Of a stretch of DNA of 64,000 nucleotides, positions 26,999 through 36,860 are shown in pieces; positions within the stretch are counted from its first letter, which is position 1; the number at the start of each line of letters is the position of its first letter. The DNA is taken from assembly GCF_014836635.1 (NCBI RefSeq), contig NZ_JACSQL010000001.1, positions 620,001 through 684,000 of the forward strand. Reading direction: 5' to 3'. The position numbers and the translations under genes were made by a program. The stretch is from Paenibacillus gallinarum (GTDB taxonomy: Bacteria; Bacillota; Bacilli; Paenibacillales; Paenibacillaceae). The notes beneath the pieces are model-generated. The model saw only the letters and a program-made list of their open reading frames with translations, ran no database searches and was not told where the DNA came from.

Positions 26999-28060
26999 AT
27001 GGCATACAATAATACGTTTATAGAAGCCAGCTTCAAAAGACAAGTAGATCGGTTGCCTGTATGGTACATGAGACAAGCAGGGCGCTATGACCCTGAATAT
27101 CGGAAGATAAAAGAAAAATACACACTTTTGGAGATTTGTAAACAGCCGGAACTTGCAGCTGAGGTGACGATGTTACCCGTACGCAAGCTAGGTGTGGATG
27201 CAGCTATTCTTTATTCCGACATTATGAATCCGGTAGCTTCTCTTGGTATTGACTTTGACATCGTTAAAGATGTTGGGCCTGTCATCGATAATCCAATTCG
27301 CTCAGCGGCTGATATAGATCGTCTTAAGCCCATTGATGTCGATAAGGATCTATCTCACATCATGGAGACCATTCAAATATTAAATAACGAACTTCAAGTT
27401 CCGCTCATTACTTTTGCAGGGGCTCCTTTTACAATTGCAAGCTATTTAATTGAAGGTCGCCCGTCGAAGAATTACATACGGACGAAAGAGATGATGTATA
27501 GTGAGCCAGCTCTGTGGTTTACATTAATGGACAAACTTGGAGATATGGTAATTACTTATGTTCGTCATCAGATTGAAAATGGAGGAAAAGCTTTTCAGGT
27601 GTTTGACAGCTGGGTAGGAGCTCTTGCCCCACAAGACTTCAAATACTATGTACTGCCTACCATTACTCGTATTTTTGATGAACTGTCGGATCTAAAAGTA
27701 CCTAAAATATACTTCCCAGGCGTGAGTTCAGGTGAACTGCTACCTACGCTGCATGATATTAAAGCTGATATTATTGGACTTGACTGGAGAGTCTCTATTA
27801 CGGAAGGTCGCTTACGACTCGGTGAGAAGTTTGCCGTACAAGGTAATCTGGATCCTTACGTGCTGACTGCTCCAATGGACACCATTAAGCAATATGCCAA
27901 AGATATTATTGATCAAGGCATTCAGTCACCTGGCTATATATTCAATCTGGGGCATGGTCTATTCCCAGAGGCTTCGATAGAAAAACTGAAAGAACTTACG
28001 GATTATGTTCATGAATATTCAGAGCAAGCCATTCGTGCACAGAAGTCAACCGTTTCTTAA
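26999..28060 (+). CDS. hemE: uroporphyrinogen decarboxylase
   Basis: Decarboxylates uroporphyrinogen III to coproporphyrinogen III in heme synthesis. The 353-residue length is normal. The diagnostic N-terminal motif PVWYMRQAGRY is at residues 20-30, and the second conserved block FAGAPFTIASYLIEG is present. GGGGAGG precedes ATG 26999. It forms an operon with hemH 29 bases downstream. Confidence 0.97.
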   Translation: MAYNNTFIEASFKRQVDRLPVWYMRQAGRYDPEYRKIKEKYTLLEICKQPELAAEVTMLPVRKLGVDAAILYSDIMNPVASLGIDFDIVKDVGPVIDNPIRSAADIDRLKPIDVDKDLSHIMETIQILNNELQVPLITFAGAPFTIASYLIEGRPSKNYIRTKEMMYSEPALWFTLMDKLGDMVITYVRHQIENGGKAFQVFDSWVGALAPQDFKYYVLPTITRIFDELSDLKVPKIYFPGVSSGELLPTLHDIKADIIGLDWRVSITEGRLRLGEKFAVQGNLDPYVLTAPMDTIKQYAKDIIDQGIQSPGYIFNLGHGLFPEASIEKLKELTDYVHEYSEQAIRAQKSTVS

Positions 28061-28089
28061 ATAAGACTTAACAAGGGTGGGACAAAATA

Positions 28090-29037
28090 ATGAATCAAAT
28101 CGGTGTACTCGTCATGTCGTATGGCACTCCTCAAAGTATGGAGGATATTGAAGCATATTATACACATATCAGACGCGGGAATAAGCCATCAGAAGAGCAA
28201 CTCGCTGAACTTACCGAGCGATATGAAGCGATCGTTGGCGGAGTTTTTCCGCTTCGCGAGAATACGAACAAGCAGGTGGAATCGTTAGAGCAAACTTTGA
28301 AACAGGATGCTAGAACAGCAGGTAAGGAGTACCGATGTTATCAAGGTTTGAAGCATGCGAGCCCATTTATTGAAGACGGAGTAGATGCGATGGCGGCGGA
28401 TGGCATCAAAAAAGCAATTGGTATCGTACTCGCTCCTCATTACTCTACGATGAGTGTTGGATCTTACATTAAGAGAGCCGAAGCAAAAGCAGAGGAACAT
28501 GGGATAGAGATGAGCTTTATTGAATCCTATCATTTACATCCTAAGCTCATAGAGGCACTTACCAAGCGAGTGAGCACGAAGCTGAACGATTTTGAAGAGG
28601 CGGGAGCGATCCGTAAAGACGTTCGGGTATTGTTTAGTGCTCATAGTCTGCCAGCAAAAATCGTAGAGATGGGTGACCCTTATCCAGAACAACTGCTTGA
28701 GACTTCCAAGGTTGTAGCGAAACAAGCCGGGGTAGATCGTTGGCAGTTCACTTGGCAAAGTGCAGGTAGAACAGCCTCGCCGTGGCTTGGACCGGATATA
28801 CTTGATACACTGCAGGAGCTTAGCAAAGAAGAGGTTGAGGATGTACTAGTAGCACCTATTGGTTTTGTATCGGATCATTTGGAAGTATTGTATGATCTGG
28901 ATATTGAAGCAAAAGCAGTAGCTAAAGAACTCGATATGCGTCTTATGCGCATTGATTCGCTGAATAGTGACCCGCTATACATGGAAGCACTCAGTGATGT
29001 CATCATTAGACGAGCTGATGAAAAATGGAACGCTTAA
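28090..29037 (+). CDS. hemH: ferrochelatase
   Basis: Inserts ferrous iron; in Gram-positive bacteria the usual substrate is coproporphyrin III (the enzyme is then called CpfC). The 315-residue protein has His185 in FSAHSLP and Glu265 in DHLEVLYDLDIEA, the two conserved metal-site residues. It follows hemE, but the oxidase gene hemY/cgoX that often completes this operon is absent; the transcript ends at a terminator. Confidence 0.95.
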   Translation: MNQIGVLVMSYGTPQSMEDIEAYYTHIRRGNKPSEEQLAELTERYEAIVGGVFPLRENTNKQVESLEQTLKQDARTAGKEYRCYQGLKHASPFIEDGVDAMAADGIKKAIGIVLAPHYSTMSVGSYIKRAEAKAEEHGIEMSFIESYHLHPKLIEALTKRVSTKLNDFEEAGAIRKDVRVLFSAHSLPAKIVEMGDPYPEQLLETSKVVAKQAGVDRWQFTWQSAGRTASPWLGPDILDTLQELSKEEVEDVLVAPIGFVSDHLEVLYDLDIEAKAVAKELDMRLMRIDSLNSDPLYMEALSDVIIRRADEKWNA

Positions 29038-29082
29038 TAAGTAGTAACCTTTTATAAGGTGTCATTTACCATAATTCTTATT

Positions 29083-29134
29083 TAAATAACCGCAAGCGGC
29101 TCTTTGATACGAGCACAGCTTTGCGGTTATTTTG
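29083..29134 (+). terminator. hemEH terminator
   Basis: AAATAACCGCAA..GC pairs with GCTTTGCGGTTATTT, then TTG-rich sequence. Confidence 0.8.
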
Positions 29135-29190
29135 TTTGCCTGCCTATAACTCTCTTTGCCACTATGAATTCACACCAAAAATCCTTTAAA

Positions 29191-29199
29191 TGGTATAAT
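29191..29199 (+). promoter_or_regulatory. extended -10 promoter of the capA-like gene
   Basis: TGG followed by TATAAT (29194-29199) is an extended -10 element. TTCACA at 29169-29174 is a possible weak -35 (19-base spacing). Confidence 0.55.
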
Positions 29200-29261
29200 A
29201 GATTCGTTTGATAGACTCGTAAGGTTACTTTGCTAGTCAATTACAAGAAAAAGGAGATTTT

Positions 29262-30707
29262 ATGCTACCCTCAAGAACAAATAGAAGTAAAGTGGCGAAA
29301 AGAAAAAAACAACGTAAAAGAACCCAGCGATGGATAACCATAAATATGGTATTGGTTCTACTTGTTGCAGGTGTTTTTATTGCGATTAGAACTGGAGACA
29401 TGTCGCGGACCTTAAGTGATAATCAGGATCAAGCAGCTAATCAGGTAAATGGTCCTGACTTATCAAATTCCGATTCGGAGAGCAACGAGAAACCTGCTGA
29501 TGATACGGAACAAGATCTAGCCGATAAGGAAGAAGATATAGATGATAAGCAGCAGGCCATAGAAGAACAAGCTCCAGATCCAGATCCGATCTTAGAAGAG
29601 GGACAAAAGCTGGAATCTCAGTCTGAATCACAAATAGAGCAAAGCTTGAAAAACGAATCTGATGAGAAAATCAATGATGAATCGAATAAATCAGAATCAG
29701 CGAAAGAACCAGTGAAGGAAGAAGTAGCAGAAGAAGAGAAATTAGTAAATACGTCTGCTAAAGAGTCAATTACTATGCACTTTGCAGGGGATGTTCAATT
29801 CTCAGGTAAAGTAGAGGATTTATTATTGAAGAAAGGGTTCGACTATCCATATCAACACTTGGGCTCCTTGTTTACAGATGACGATCTTACATTTGTTAAC
29901 TTGGAGACTCCTGTTACTACAGGTGGAGTAGCGGCACAAAATAAAAGCTTCGTATATAAATCATCCCCGAAAGCTCTCAAATCACTAGCTGCTGCGGGTG
30001 TGGATGTGGTAAACCTGGCCAACAATCATATATTGGACCAAGGAGTAAAGGGTCTTACGGATACACTTACGCATCTGAACAACAATAAACTTAGCTATGT
30101 GGGTGCTGGTCTGAATCGAAAGGAAGCCTATAGCCCTGTTTATTACGAAAAAAATGGGATCAAAATTGCTTTACTAGGTTTTACTAGAGTTATGCCTGAG
30201 GCCAGTTGGCGGGCAGAAGCAGGAAAACCTGGTGTCGCAGACGCATACAATAGTACGGAAGCGGTAAAAGCCATAAAGCAAGCTAATAAAAAAGCGGATT
30301 TAGTGATTGTGATGGCTCATTGGGGAAAAGAGCGGCAGACCACTCCTGATGAGAACCAAAAAAACCTGGGCTATGAATTTATTGATGCAGGCGCAGATCT
30401 TGTCATTGGCGGTCATCCCCATGTACTTCAAGGTTTGGAATCCTATAAAGGGAAATGGATCGCCTATAGCACGGGTAATTTCATTTTTTCAAGATCAGCT
30501 ACTGCGGAAACTTGGAAAACAGCCATATTTGAGGCGACATGCCAAAAAGACGGGAATTGCGGTATCAAATTATTACCTTATCATGCAGAGCTGGGGCAAC
30601 CTGTTCCGATGAACAAGAAAGAGGGCACAGCACTGTTGCGTGAGGTTCAAAGCAGGTCATTCGGAGCTGAAATAAGTGAGGATGGGACGGTCTCATCCAT
30701 AAAATAA
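29262..30707 (+). CDS. CapA-family metallophosphatase-like protein
   Basis: A 481-residue membrane-anchored protein of the CapA/PgsA family. A very basic N-terminus (~1-22) precedes one transmembrane helix (~24-42). A long acidic, Glu/Asp/Ser-rich linker (~50-165) leads to the CapA domain (~168-440) with FAGDVQFSG, NLETPVT, NLANNHILD and GGHPHVLQG, which resemble calcineurin-like metal sites. In B. subtilis PgsA/CapA supports poly-gamma-glutamate export, but no pgsBC partners are here, so a different surface role is likely. It heads a three-gene cluster. Confidence 0.85.
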   Translation: MLPSRTNRSKVAKRKKQRKRTQRWITINMVLVLLVAGVFIAIRTGDMSRTLSDNQDQAANQVNGPDLSNSDSESNEKPADDTEQDLADKEEDIDDKQQAIEEQAPDPDPILEEGQKLESQSESQIEQSLKNESDEKINDESNKSESAKEPVKEEVAEEEKLVNTSAKESITMHFAGDVQFSGKVEDLLLKKGFDYPYQHLGSLFTDDDLTFVNLETPVTTGGVAAQNKSFVYKSSPKALKSLAAAGVDVVNLANNHILDQGVKGLTDTLTHLNNNKLSYVGAGLNRKEAYSPVYYEKNGIKIALLGFTRVMPEASWRAEAGKPGVADAYNSTEAVKAIKQANKKADLVIVMAHWGKERQTTPDENQKNLGYEFIDAGADLVIGGHPHVLQGLESYKGKWIAYSTGNFIFSRSATAETWKTAIFEATCQKDGNCGIKLLPYHAELGQPVPMNKKEGTALLREVQSRSFGAEISEDGTVSSIK

Positions 30708-30735
30708 GTCGTTCCTGCAAAGAGGGTGAGGTTAG

Positions 30736-31500
30736 ATGGATAATCCATGCGTAGCACATCGCGGGTATTCTTCACTTGCTCCCGAGAATACAATAGCTGC
30801 GTTTAAACTGGCTATGGAGCAAGAGCAGGTTTCTTGGATTGAGCTTGATGTGCAGCTCTCTAGTGATGGAGTTCCTGTGGTAATCCATGATTTTCGGCTG
30901 GAACGAACAACGAACGGCAGTGGAAATGTAAGAGATCATACACTGGCAGAACTAAAAAAACTGGATGCCGGAAGCTGGAAATCAAAGAAGTATGCGGGGG
31001 AACGTATCCCTACACTGACGGAAGTGCTTGAACTTACCAAGGGGAAAGTGAAGCTTAATATTGAGCTGAAAACGGTCGGTAACATGTATCCGGATTTGGC
31101 GGCTTCTGTTGTTGGAAAACTGTACGGCGTATGGAAACCTCGTGATTATGTCATTACCTCTTTTGAGACGAAGGCATTACGACAGGTAAAACGAATCCAT
31201 CCGGAAATTCCCACAGGGCTGATTATTAATGCATCTCCTGCAGATCTTGCAAGGCAGCTCGAAGAACTAGGATGTCATTTTCTATCCATTGGATATCCTT
31301 ATGTCACCAAGTCGCTAATAAAGGAGATGAATAGTAAAAATATTAGAGTCATGGCATGGACGATTGATTCATCACGTATCATGCGTAATATTGCGGCGCT
31401 TGACCCAAGTATTATGCTGTGCACGAATCGACCTGAATTGTGGAACAAGGCGAATTCCAGGAAGTTATCGAAATTATTCAAACCTAATTCATTCAAGTAG
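30736..31500 (+). CDS. glycerophosphodiester phosphodiesterase
   Basis: A 254-residue GDPD enzyme, which hydrolyses glycerophosphodiesters to sn-glycerol 3-phosphate and an alcohol. The metal and catalytic motifs are visible: AHRGYSSLAPENT near the start, IELDVQLSSDG and VVIHD. There is no signal peptide, so it should be cytosolic (UgpQ-like). It lies 28 bases after the CapA-type gene. Confidence 0.92.
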   Translation: MDNPCVAHRGYSSLAPENTIAAFKLAMEQEQVSWIELDVQLSSDGVPVVIHDFRLERTTNGSGNVRDHTLAELKKLDAGSWKSKKYAGERIPTLTEVLELTKGKVKLNIELKTVGNMYPDLAASVVGKLYGVWKPRDYVITSFETKALRQVKRIHPEIPTGLIINASPADLARQLEELGCHFLSIGYPYVTKSLIKEMNSKNIRVMAWTIDSSRIMRNIAALDPSIMLCTNRPELWNKANSRKLSKLFKPNSFK

Positions 31501-31524
31501 ACATGACAAGAGGAGAGAAGAGAT

Positions 31525-32148
31525 ATGCACAAAACAATTCGAAATGTATATTGTGTGGGGCGAAATTACCGGCTTCATGCGGAAGAACTAGGGAATGCAG
31601 TTCCGGAAGAACCTATGATTTTCATGAAACCATCTCATGCACTTGTAATGATGAATGGACAGACTCTTGCACTACCTGAAGGACGCGGAGAAATCCATTA
31701 TGAAGCAGAACTTGTCATCAAAATTGGAAAAGAGGTTTGTCCTGGAGAGGTTATAAATCAAGTAGTGGAATCCTACGCTTTCGGCATTGATTTTACCCTG
31801 CGAGATGTACAGTCTAAGCTAAAAAGCAAGGGGCATCCATGGACAGCAGCGAAAGGGTTCCTTGGTTCTGCTCCCATTAGTGAGTTTATGCCTTTTGAAG
31901 GAATAGATACGCTCATAGAATCCGATTTTACGCTGAATAAGAATGATGAGGAAGTGCAGCGGGGCAATATTCAGGACATGATCTTTAGTCTTCAGGACAT
32001 CGTAGATTATGTAGCCCTGCATTATGGACTTGGTGAGGGAGACATTATATTTACAGGAACGCCTGCAGGTGTTGGACCAGTCAAGTCTGGCGATATGCTA
32101 AAACTAAGCTTTGCCGGTGAAGATATAGGCAGTATTACTATCAAATAA
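31525..32148 (+). CDS. fumarylacetoacetate hydrolase family protein
   Basis: A 207-residue FAH-fold enzyme. Motifs include VGRNYRLHAEELGN, the metal-site EAELVIKIG, GIDFTLRD and FTGTPAGVGP near the C-terminus. Relatives act as acylpyruvate hydrolases or oxaloacetate decarboxylases; the substrate here cannot be fixed. It is 24 bases behind the GDPD gene and ends the cluster. Confidence 0.88.
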   Translation: MHKTIRNVYCVGRNYRLHAEELGNAVPEEPMIFMKPSHALVMMNGQTLALPEGRGEIHYEAELVIKIGKEVCPGEVINQVVESYAFGIDFTLRDVQSKLKSKGHPWTAAKGFLGSAPISEFMPFEGIDTLIESDFTLNKNDEEVQRGNIQDMIFSLQDIVDYVALHYGLGEGDIIFTGTPAGVGPVKSGDMLKLSFAGEDIGSITIK

Positions 32149-32178
32149 CCTGATGAATGATAAAGGAACTAAATAAGG

Positions 32179-32231
32179 ACACGCTTTTGCGACTATCCTG
32201 ATTCAGATAGTTGTGATTGCGTGTTTTTTAA
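32179..32231 (+). terminator. terminator after the FAH gene
   Basis: ACACGC with an inner GACTATC pairs with GATAGTTGTGATTGCGTGT, followed by T7. Confidence 0.8.
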
Positions 32232-32323
32232 TATTGTCTGATCCAATAGCTGGACTGACTCGGCATGGATCCGCGTGTTATACTATTGAAATATAAAATA
32301 GATGTACAGGAGAACTGACTCTT

Positions 32324-33133
32324 ATGGATTGGATATTGGGCACTTTATTTGCACTCCTCGTGGCTGGTGCTGCCTATAGGAAGAAATCATTGACAGGATC
32401 GGGTTTTGCTGCAGCTGTTGTGATGGGTGCAGTATACTATGGAGCAGGCAATTTATTCTGGTTCGGTACATTGCTGCTATTTTTTATTACTTCGACCCTG
32501 CTCTCGAAATATAAGAAACGTGAGAAGCGTGAATTAGAAAAATCCTATGCTAAGACGGGAAACCGGGATGCTACTCAAGTATTTGCAAATGGCGGACTAG
32601 GGATGATATTAGTCATTCTATATGCTCTTTTTCCACATCCCGTGTGGATGTATGTTTTCATTGGGATCATGGCAACTGTTACAGCAGATACGTGGGCTAC
32701 TGAAATTGGAAGTCTTAGCCGTAGAACACCGAGATCAGTCACTACACTGCAACCCGTAGCTCCTGGGGCTTCTGGGGGTGTGACATTGACGGGTAATATG
32801 GCATCCATGTCAGGGGCGCTTCTTATTGGTGTGGGGGCCTATCTTTTCTTACAAGTAACAGGGCAGGAGATGTCAACTTCCTTATTAGAATTTGCACTAA
32901 TTGGGCTTATCTCTGGGTTCGCTGGGGCTTATCTTGATTCCCTTTTAGGAGCGATGGCCCAGCGAATGTATAGCTGCTCTATATGCGGTAAAGAAGTGGA
33001 AGTGCATGAGCACTGCGGCGTTAGAACGATAAAAAGTCGTGGTTTAGGCTGGATGAGCAATGACCTTGTGAATTTACTAAGTTCCTTGTTCGGCGGAGCT
33101 CTGGCAGGTATTCTGGGATACTTTATATTTTAA
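32324..33133 (+). CDS. DUF92 integral membrane protein
   Basis: A 269-residue polytopic membrane protein of the DUF92 (TMEM19-like) family, with the conserved block TADTWATEIGSLSRRTPRSV, then GGVTLTGN, and a C-terminal CSICGKEVEVHEHCG segment. Some relatives are linked to phytol or polyprenol kinase activity, but the bacterial role is not established. AGGAG precedes ATG 32324. Confidence 0.85.
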   Translation: MDWILGTLFALLVAGAAYRKKSLTGSGFAAAVVMGAVYYGAGNLFWFGTLLLFFITSTLLSKYKKREKRELEKSYAKTGNRDATQVFANGGLGMILVILYALFPHPVWMYVFIGIMATVTADTWATEIGSLSRRTPRSVTTLQPVAPGASGGVTLTGNMASMSGALLIGVGAYLFLQVTGQEMSTSLLEFALIGLISGFAGAYLDSLLGAMAQRMYSCSICGKEVEVHEHCGVRTIKSRGLGWMSNDLVNLLSSLFGGALAGILGYFIF

Positions 33134-33162
33134 ATAACTAGATTTGTAGGGTGGTGATAAAT

Positions 33163-33750
33163 ATGGATCCAATAGACAAACAGGAAGCAATCTTGGACGC
33201 GGGTTATCATCTATTTGGGATGAAAGGTTTTTACGAAACCAAAATGTCCGAAATTGCGGAAGAGGCTGGCATCGCCAAAGGGACTATTTATTTATATTTT
33301 AAAAATAAAGAAGCCCTTTTTACAGCAGTTACCCGCAGAGATTGTGATCGTTTTCTTCAGTCAGCCAGAGCTATTTTAAAAGACTCTTCTATGAACATGC
33401 AACAGAAATTAATCGTTTTCGCGCGGAATCATTTAACATATTATTATGAGCGCCGCCAGCACACAAAGCTGTTCTTTATGACGCCAAATAATGATCCTGA
33501 ACTTATGGAGTACATGAAGCGTTTTTTACAGGAGTATATGTATATTGTACAAGAAATGCTCACGGAAGGCGGACTACCAGAACCGGAACTCTATGCCGTA
33601 TCTTATATTGGTATTTTAGACCGGCATAAAATGGATATCATGGTTAAACCGAATTTTGGAGCAGAGGAACTGGAGAAAAGAGTGAAGTTTGCCAGCAACT
33701 TATTCATCAATGGTTGCGGTAAGGAGCTTACGAGCTCGTACTTCACCTAA
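33163..33750 (+). CDS. TetR-family transcriptional regulator
   Basis: A 195-residue regulator with the TetR HTH in residues ~8-55 (ILDAGYHLFGMKGFYETKMSEIAEE, AKGTIYLYFKNKEALF, cited in parts) and a variable ligand domain. ATG 33163 follows GGTGAT, a match to the ribosome's anti-SD; GTG 33151 is less likely. It lies between the DUF92 and ABC-F genes in the same direction, so it may regulate either of them. Confidence 0.85.
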   Translation: MDPIDKQEAILDAGYHLFGMKGFYETKMSEIAEEAGIAKGTIYLYFKNKEALFTAVTRRDCDRFLQSARAILKDSSMNMQQKLIVFARNHLTYYYERRQHTKLFFMTPNNDPELMEYMKRFLQEYMYIVQEMLTEGGLPEPELYAVSYIGILDRHKMDIMVKPNFGAEELEKRVKFASNLFINGCGKELTSSYFT

Positions 33751-33804
33751 TAAACAGCACATACAAGATTCATCTAAATTGAAGTAAAGTAGGGAAATTT
33801 CATA

Positions 33805-35742
33805 ATGAATATAATGACAGTTGAAAACATTTCCAAAAGCTATGGAGAAAAGATTCTTTTTAAAGACGCCTCTTTTGGTATGAATGATCAAGATAAAATC
33901 GGAATTGTTGGTGTAAACGGAACAGGTAAATCAACATTTCTTCGCGTGATTGCTGGTAAGGAACAAGCAGATGAAGGAAATGTGGCAATCGGTAATCATG
34001 TACGGATCGAGATGTTAGATCAGAACCCGGACTATGACCCGGATATCACGGTATTGCAGCAAGTATTTCAAGGCGACTCACCCGAAATGCAGGTTGTTCG
34101 CAGCTATATGGAAATTATGGAACTATTAGAACTAAAGCCTAATGATGAAACGCTGTTGCAGAAACTAACTTCATTTAGCGAAAAGATGGAAGAACATGAT
34201 GCATGGCAGCTAGAGAGTGAAGCCAAGACGATTCTTTCTAAACTCGGAATTCATCAGATTGATGCGAAAATGGGCAGTTTATCCGGTGGACAGCGAAAAA
34301 GAGTAGCGCTTGCCGCGGCACTCATCCATCCATCAGATCTGTTAATACTGGATGAGCCTACGAACCATATTGATAACGATTCTGTGGTTTGGCTGGAACA
34401 GTATTTGCAAAAACGTCGCGGTGCGCTTCTTATGATTACGCATGATCGCTATTTTCTGGATCGAGTAGCCAATGTCATGATTGAACTTGATCATGGACGT
34501 CTTTTCCGGTATGAAGCCAACTACACTAGATTTCTAGAACTGAAGGCAGAGCGTGAAGAGAGAGAAGCGTCATCAGAGCAAAAACGGCAAAATTTATTAC
34601 GCAACGAACTTGCTTGGATTCGCCGCGGAGCAAAAGCGCGGACGACAAAGCAAAAAGCAAGAATTGACCGCTTTGAAAAATTGAAAGATCAGGATACTCT
34701 TCATCGCTCCGGAGATCTGGAAATGTCGGTGGCTTCTGCTAGACTGGGCAAGAAGATTTTAGAAATAGAGCATCTGTCTAAAAAAATCGAAGATCGCACC
34801 TTGGTGGATGATCTAAGTTACATCGCGGTTCCTGGTGATCGGGTAGGTATCGTAGGGCCAAACGGCAGTGGTAAATCAACGCTACTCAATATGATTGCAG
34901 GACAAATACAGCCTGATTCTGGTGAGATTGTGGTAGGACCTACCGTTAAACTGGGTTATTTTACGCAAGAACATCAAGAAATGGACGAGAATCTGAGAGT
35001 TATCGAATATATTAAAGAAGAGGCAGAAGTGATTCGTACGGGAGACGGAGAGACCATTACAGCAGCTCAGATGCTGGAACGATTCTTATTTCCTCCTGCA
35101 GCGCAGTGGACGTATATTTCCCGTTTATCAGGGGGAGAAAAGCGCCGTCTGTATTTGTTAAGAGTCCTTATGTCTGCACCTAACGTACTTCTTCTAGATG
35201 AGCCTACGAATGATCTGGATATTAGTACCCTAAGTGTTCTTGAAACCTATTTGGAAGATTTCCCTGGTGTTGTTATCGTGGTATCCCATGATCGTTATTT
35301 CCTTGATCGCACGATTGATAAAGTGCTTGCCTTTGAAGGCGAGGGACAGGTGAGAGTACATGTAGGGGACTATTCTGAGTATGCGGAGTGGCTTGCCAAG
35401 AATGGTCAAGAGCCTCGAAAAGAGCCGGTAAAGAAAGAAACAGTGATAGAGAAAAATGATTCTCCAGCTGCATCCATGAAGTCTGAAGATTCGTCAAAAA
35501 CGAAATTGAAGTTCAGTTTTAAAGAGCAACGGGAATATGAGCAGATCGATGCGATGATCGAAGCTGTAGAGCAGAAGATAGAGGATCTTACTTCTCAGAT
35601 GGAAGCAGCTTTTGCTGATGCGTTAAGACTTCAAGAACTAATGCAGGAACAGAAAGAAGCGGAGAAAGAACTGGAACAGTTAATGGAACGATGGACTTAT
35701 TTAAATGAACTAGCCGAGCAGATCGAACAGAACAAAAAGTAA
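33805..35742 (+). CDS. ABC-F ATPase (Uup/YfmR type)
   Basis: A 645-residue ribosome-associated ABC-F protein with two ATP-binding domains and no membrane part. Walker A motifs are GVNGTGKST (36-44) and GPNGSGKST (~351-359), and signatures are LSGGQRKR and LSGGEKRR. The C-terminal ~100 residues form a coiled coil, as in Uup and YfmR. These proteins help stalled or difficult translation. It can also be compared with antibiotic-resistance ABC-F proteins, but the coiled-coil tail favours Uup. Confidence 0.9.
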   Translation: MNIMTVENISKSYGEKILFKDASFGMNDQDKIGIVGVNGTGKSTFLRVIAGKEQADEGNVAIGNHVRIEMLDQNPDYDPDITVLQQVFQGDSPEMQVVRSYMEIMELLELKPNDETLLQKLTSFSEKMEEHDAWQLESEAKTILSKLGIHQIDAKMGSLSGGQRKRVALAAALIHPSDLLILDEPTNHIDNDSVVWLEQYLQKRRGALLMITHDRYFLDRVANVMIELDHGRLFRYEANYTRFLELKAEREEREASSEQKRQNLLRNELAWIRRGAKARTTKQKARIDRFEKLKDQDTLHRSGDLEMSVASARLGKKILEIEHLSKKIEDRTLVDDLSYIAVPGDRVGIVGPNGSGKSTLLNMIAGQIQPDSGEIVVGPTVKLGYFTQEHQEMDENLRVIEYIKEEAEVIRTGDGETITAAQMLERFLFPPAAQWTYISRLSGGEKRRLYLLRVLMSAPNVLLLDEPTNDLDISTLSVLETYLEDFPGVVIVVSHDRYFLDRTIDKVLAFEGEGQVRVHVGDYSEYAEWLAKNGQEPRKEPVKKETVIEKNDSPAASMKSEDSSKTKLKFSFKEQREYEQIDAMIEAVEQKIEDLTSQMEAAFADALRLQELMQEQKEAEKELEQLMERWTYLNELAEQIEQNKK

Positions 35743-35788
35743 GTGGAAAAATAGGGGCCGCAGTCCTGGAAGTATCAGAAGGGGGAGA

Positions 35789-35915
35789 ATGCCTGTGTAA
35801 CAAGAAACGAATGAACGCCTCGCATTGTTGAAGGAAAAAGGCAGATTGCTTCACAAATGGACTTCCAGAGAAGAAAACCTGCAAGAACTTGAAAAAAGGG
35901 GAGAAGAACTCCTTT
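35789..35915 (+). pseudogene. broken 5' part of the coiled-coil gene
   Basis: AGGGGGAG is followed by ATG at 35789, but the frame stops at TAA 35798 after three codons. The same frame then reads a plausible helical N-terminus (LLKEKGRLLHKWTSREENL) until about 35912. There the run CTCCTTTATG has one base too many: dropping one T would join it to the downstream frame as EELLMSEHLRAEQK. Thus one stop and one frameshift separate the natural start from the rest of the gene. Confidence 0.6.
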
Positions 35916-36725
35916 ATGTCCGAACATCTGCGTGCAGAACAAAAGGATGTAGATCAACTCTTAAAGACTTCGTTGTCTTCTTTATTTTACAGTTTGGTGG
36001 GGAGAAAAGAAGAGAAGCTGGAGAAAGAGGAGAAAGAACTTCTAGAGAGTAAAGCATTATATGACGAAGCGAACCGTGCTCTTGAAGATATTCGCAAACA
36101 GCTGGCTGAAGTTAGAAGCGAGATTGCAGCTTTGTATGAATGGCAGCACTGGAAACAAGAATACGATGAGCTTATGGCTGACAAACAGAAAAGCTTGGTA
36201 GATTCAGATGCTTTTATTCAGAAGTGTTTGGAACATGAGGTCAAGATTAAAGGGCAACTGAAAGAGATTGAGGAAGCAGAGACAGCAGGCAATCGAGTGC
36301 TCAATAGTCTCGATGAGGCTGCGGAATCTTTAAAATCAGCGGGGAATTGGGGAACTTACGATATGCTTGGTGGAGGAATGATCTCCACACATATTAAACA
36401 TAGCCGAATTGGGGATGCAGAGGATCATGTTCATGATGCTCAGTTATATCTTCGTAAATTCCAGGAAGAGCTTCGTGATGTCGATGTCATCCTGAACAGT
36501 AATTTTGAAATTCAAGGCTTGCTTACTTTCGCGGATTATTTTCTTGATGGATTTTTTAGTGACTGGTTGGTACAAAATAAAATCCATGATGCCCAGGATA
36601 GCGTAAGTAGTGGTATGGGAGAGGTGGGTCGAGTTTTAATCAAACTTGATTCCACGAAGCAGAAACTACTTGGTGAACTTAAAGATTGGGAGGACAAGCG
36701 GAAGAGAGCGGTAGAAGAAGCTTAG
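35916..36725 (+). CDS. coiled-coil protein, probably 5'-truncated
   Basis: A 269-residue helical protein. Residues ~20-75 form a charged coiled coil (KEEKLEKEEKELLESK), followed by a Gly-rich turn (DMLGGGMISTHIKHS) and a C-terminal helical part. The intact open frame starts at TTG 35889 or, more plausibly, ATG 35916 with AGGGGAG 12 bases upstream. The upstream sequence looks like the lost N-terminus in another frame. The protein resembles uncharacterised Firmicute proteins, and it may still be made in short form. Function is unknown. Confidence 0.55.
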   Translation: MSEHLRAEQKDVDQLLKTSLSSLFYSLVGRKEEKLEKEEKELLESKALYDEANRALEDIRKQLAEVRSEIAALYEWQHWKQEYDELMADKQKSLVDSDAFIQKCLEHEVKIKGQLKEIEEAETAGNRVLNSLDEAAESLKSAGNWGTYDMLGGGMISTHIKHSRIGDAEDHVHDAQLYLRKFQEELRDVDVILNSNFEIQGLLTFADYFLDGFFSDWLVQNKIHDAQDSVSSGMGEVGRVLIKLDSTKQKLLGELKDWEDKRKRAVEEA

Positions 36726-36834
36726 CAGTCGTGAAATGCATCCCCTAGAACATATCGGTTATACGCTCAGAGCTTCTAATGTCCATTCTAAGGGCTATAC
36801 TTCAAGTGTATGAATTCCTATCATATGATAAGAA

Positions 36835-36860
36835 AATAAGACCCCGAGAGGGGTCTTATT
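36835..36860 (-). terminator. terminator after the 40-aa reading frame
   Basis: AATAAGACCCC-GAGA-GGGGTCTTATT is a perfect 11-bp stem, followed on the minus strand by TTTCTTATC. Confidence 0.7.

Noticed and set aside
35891-35903. Possible programmed frameshift at the A6G4 run of the coiled-coil gene
   Set aside because: A +1 step would be needed here and an earlier stop codon also blocks the frame, so simple gene damage explains the data better.
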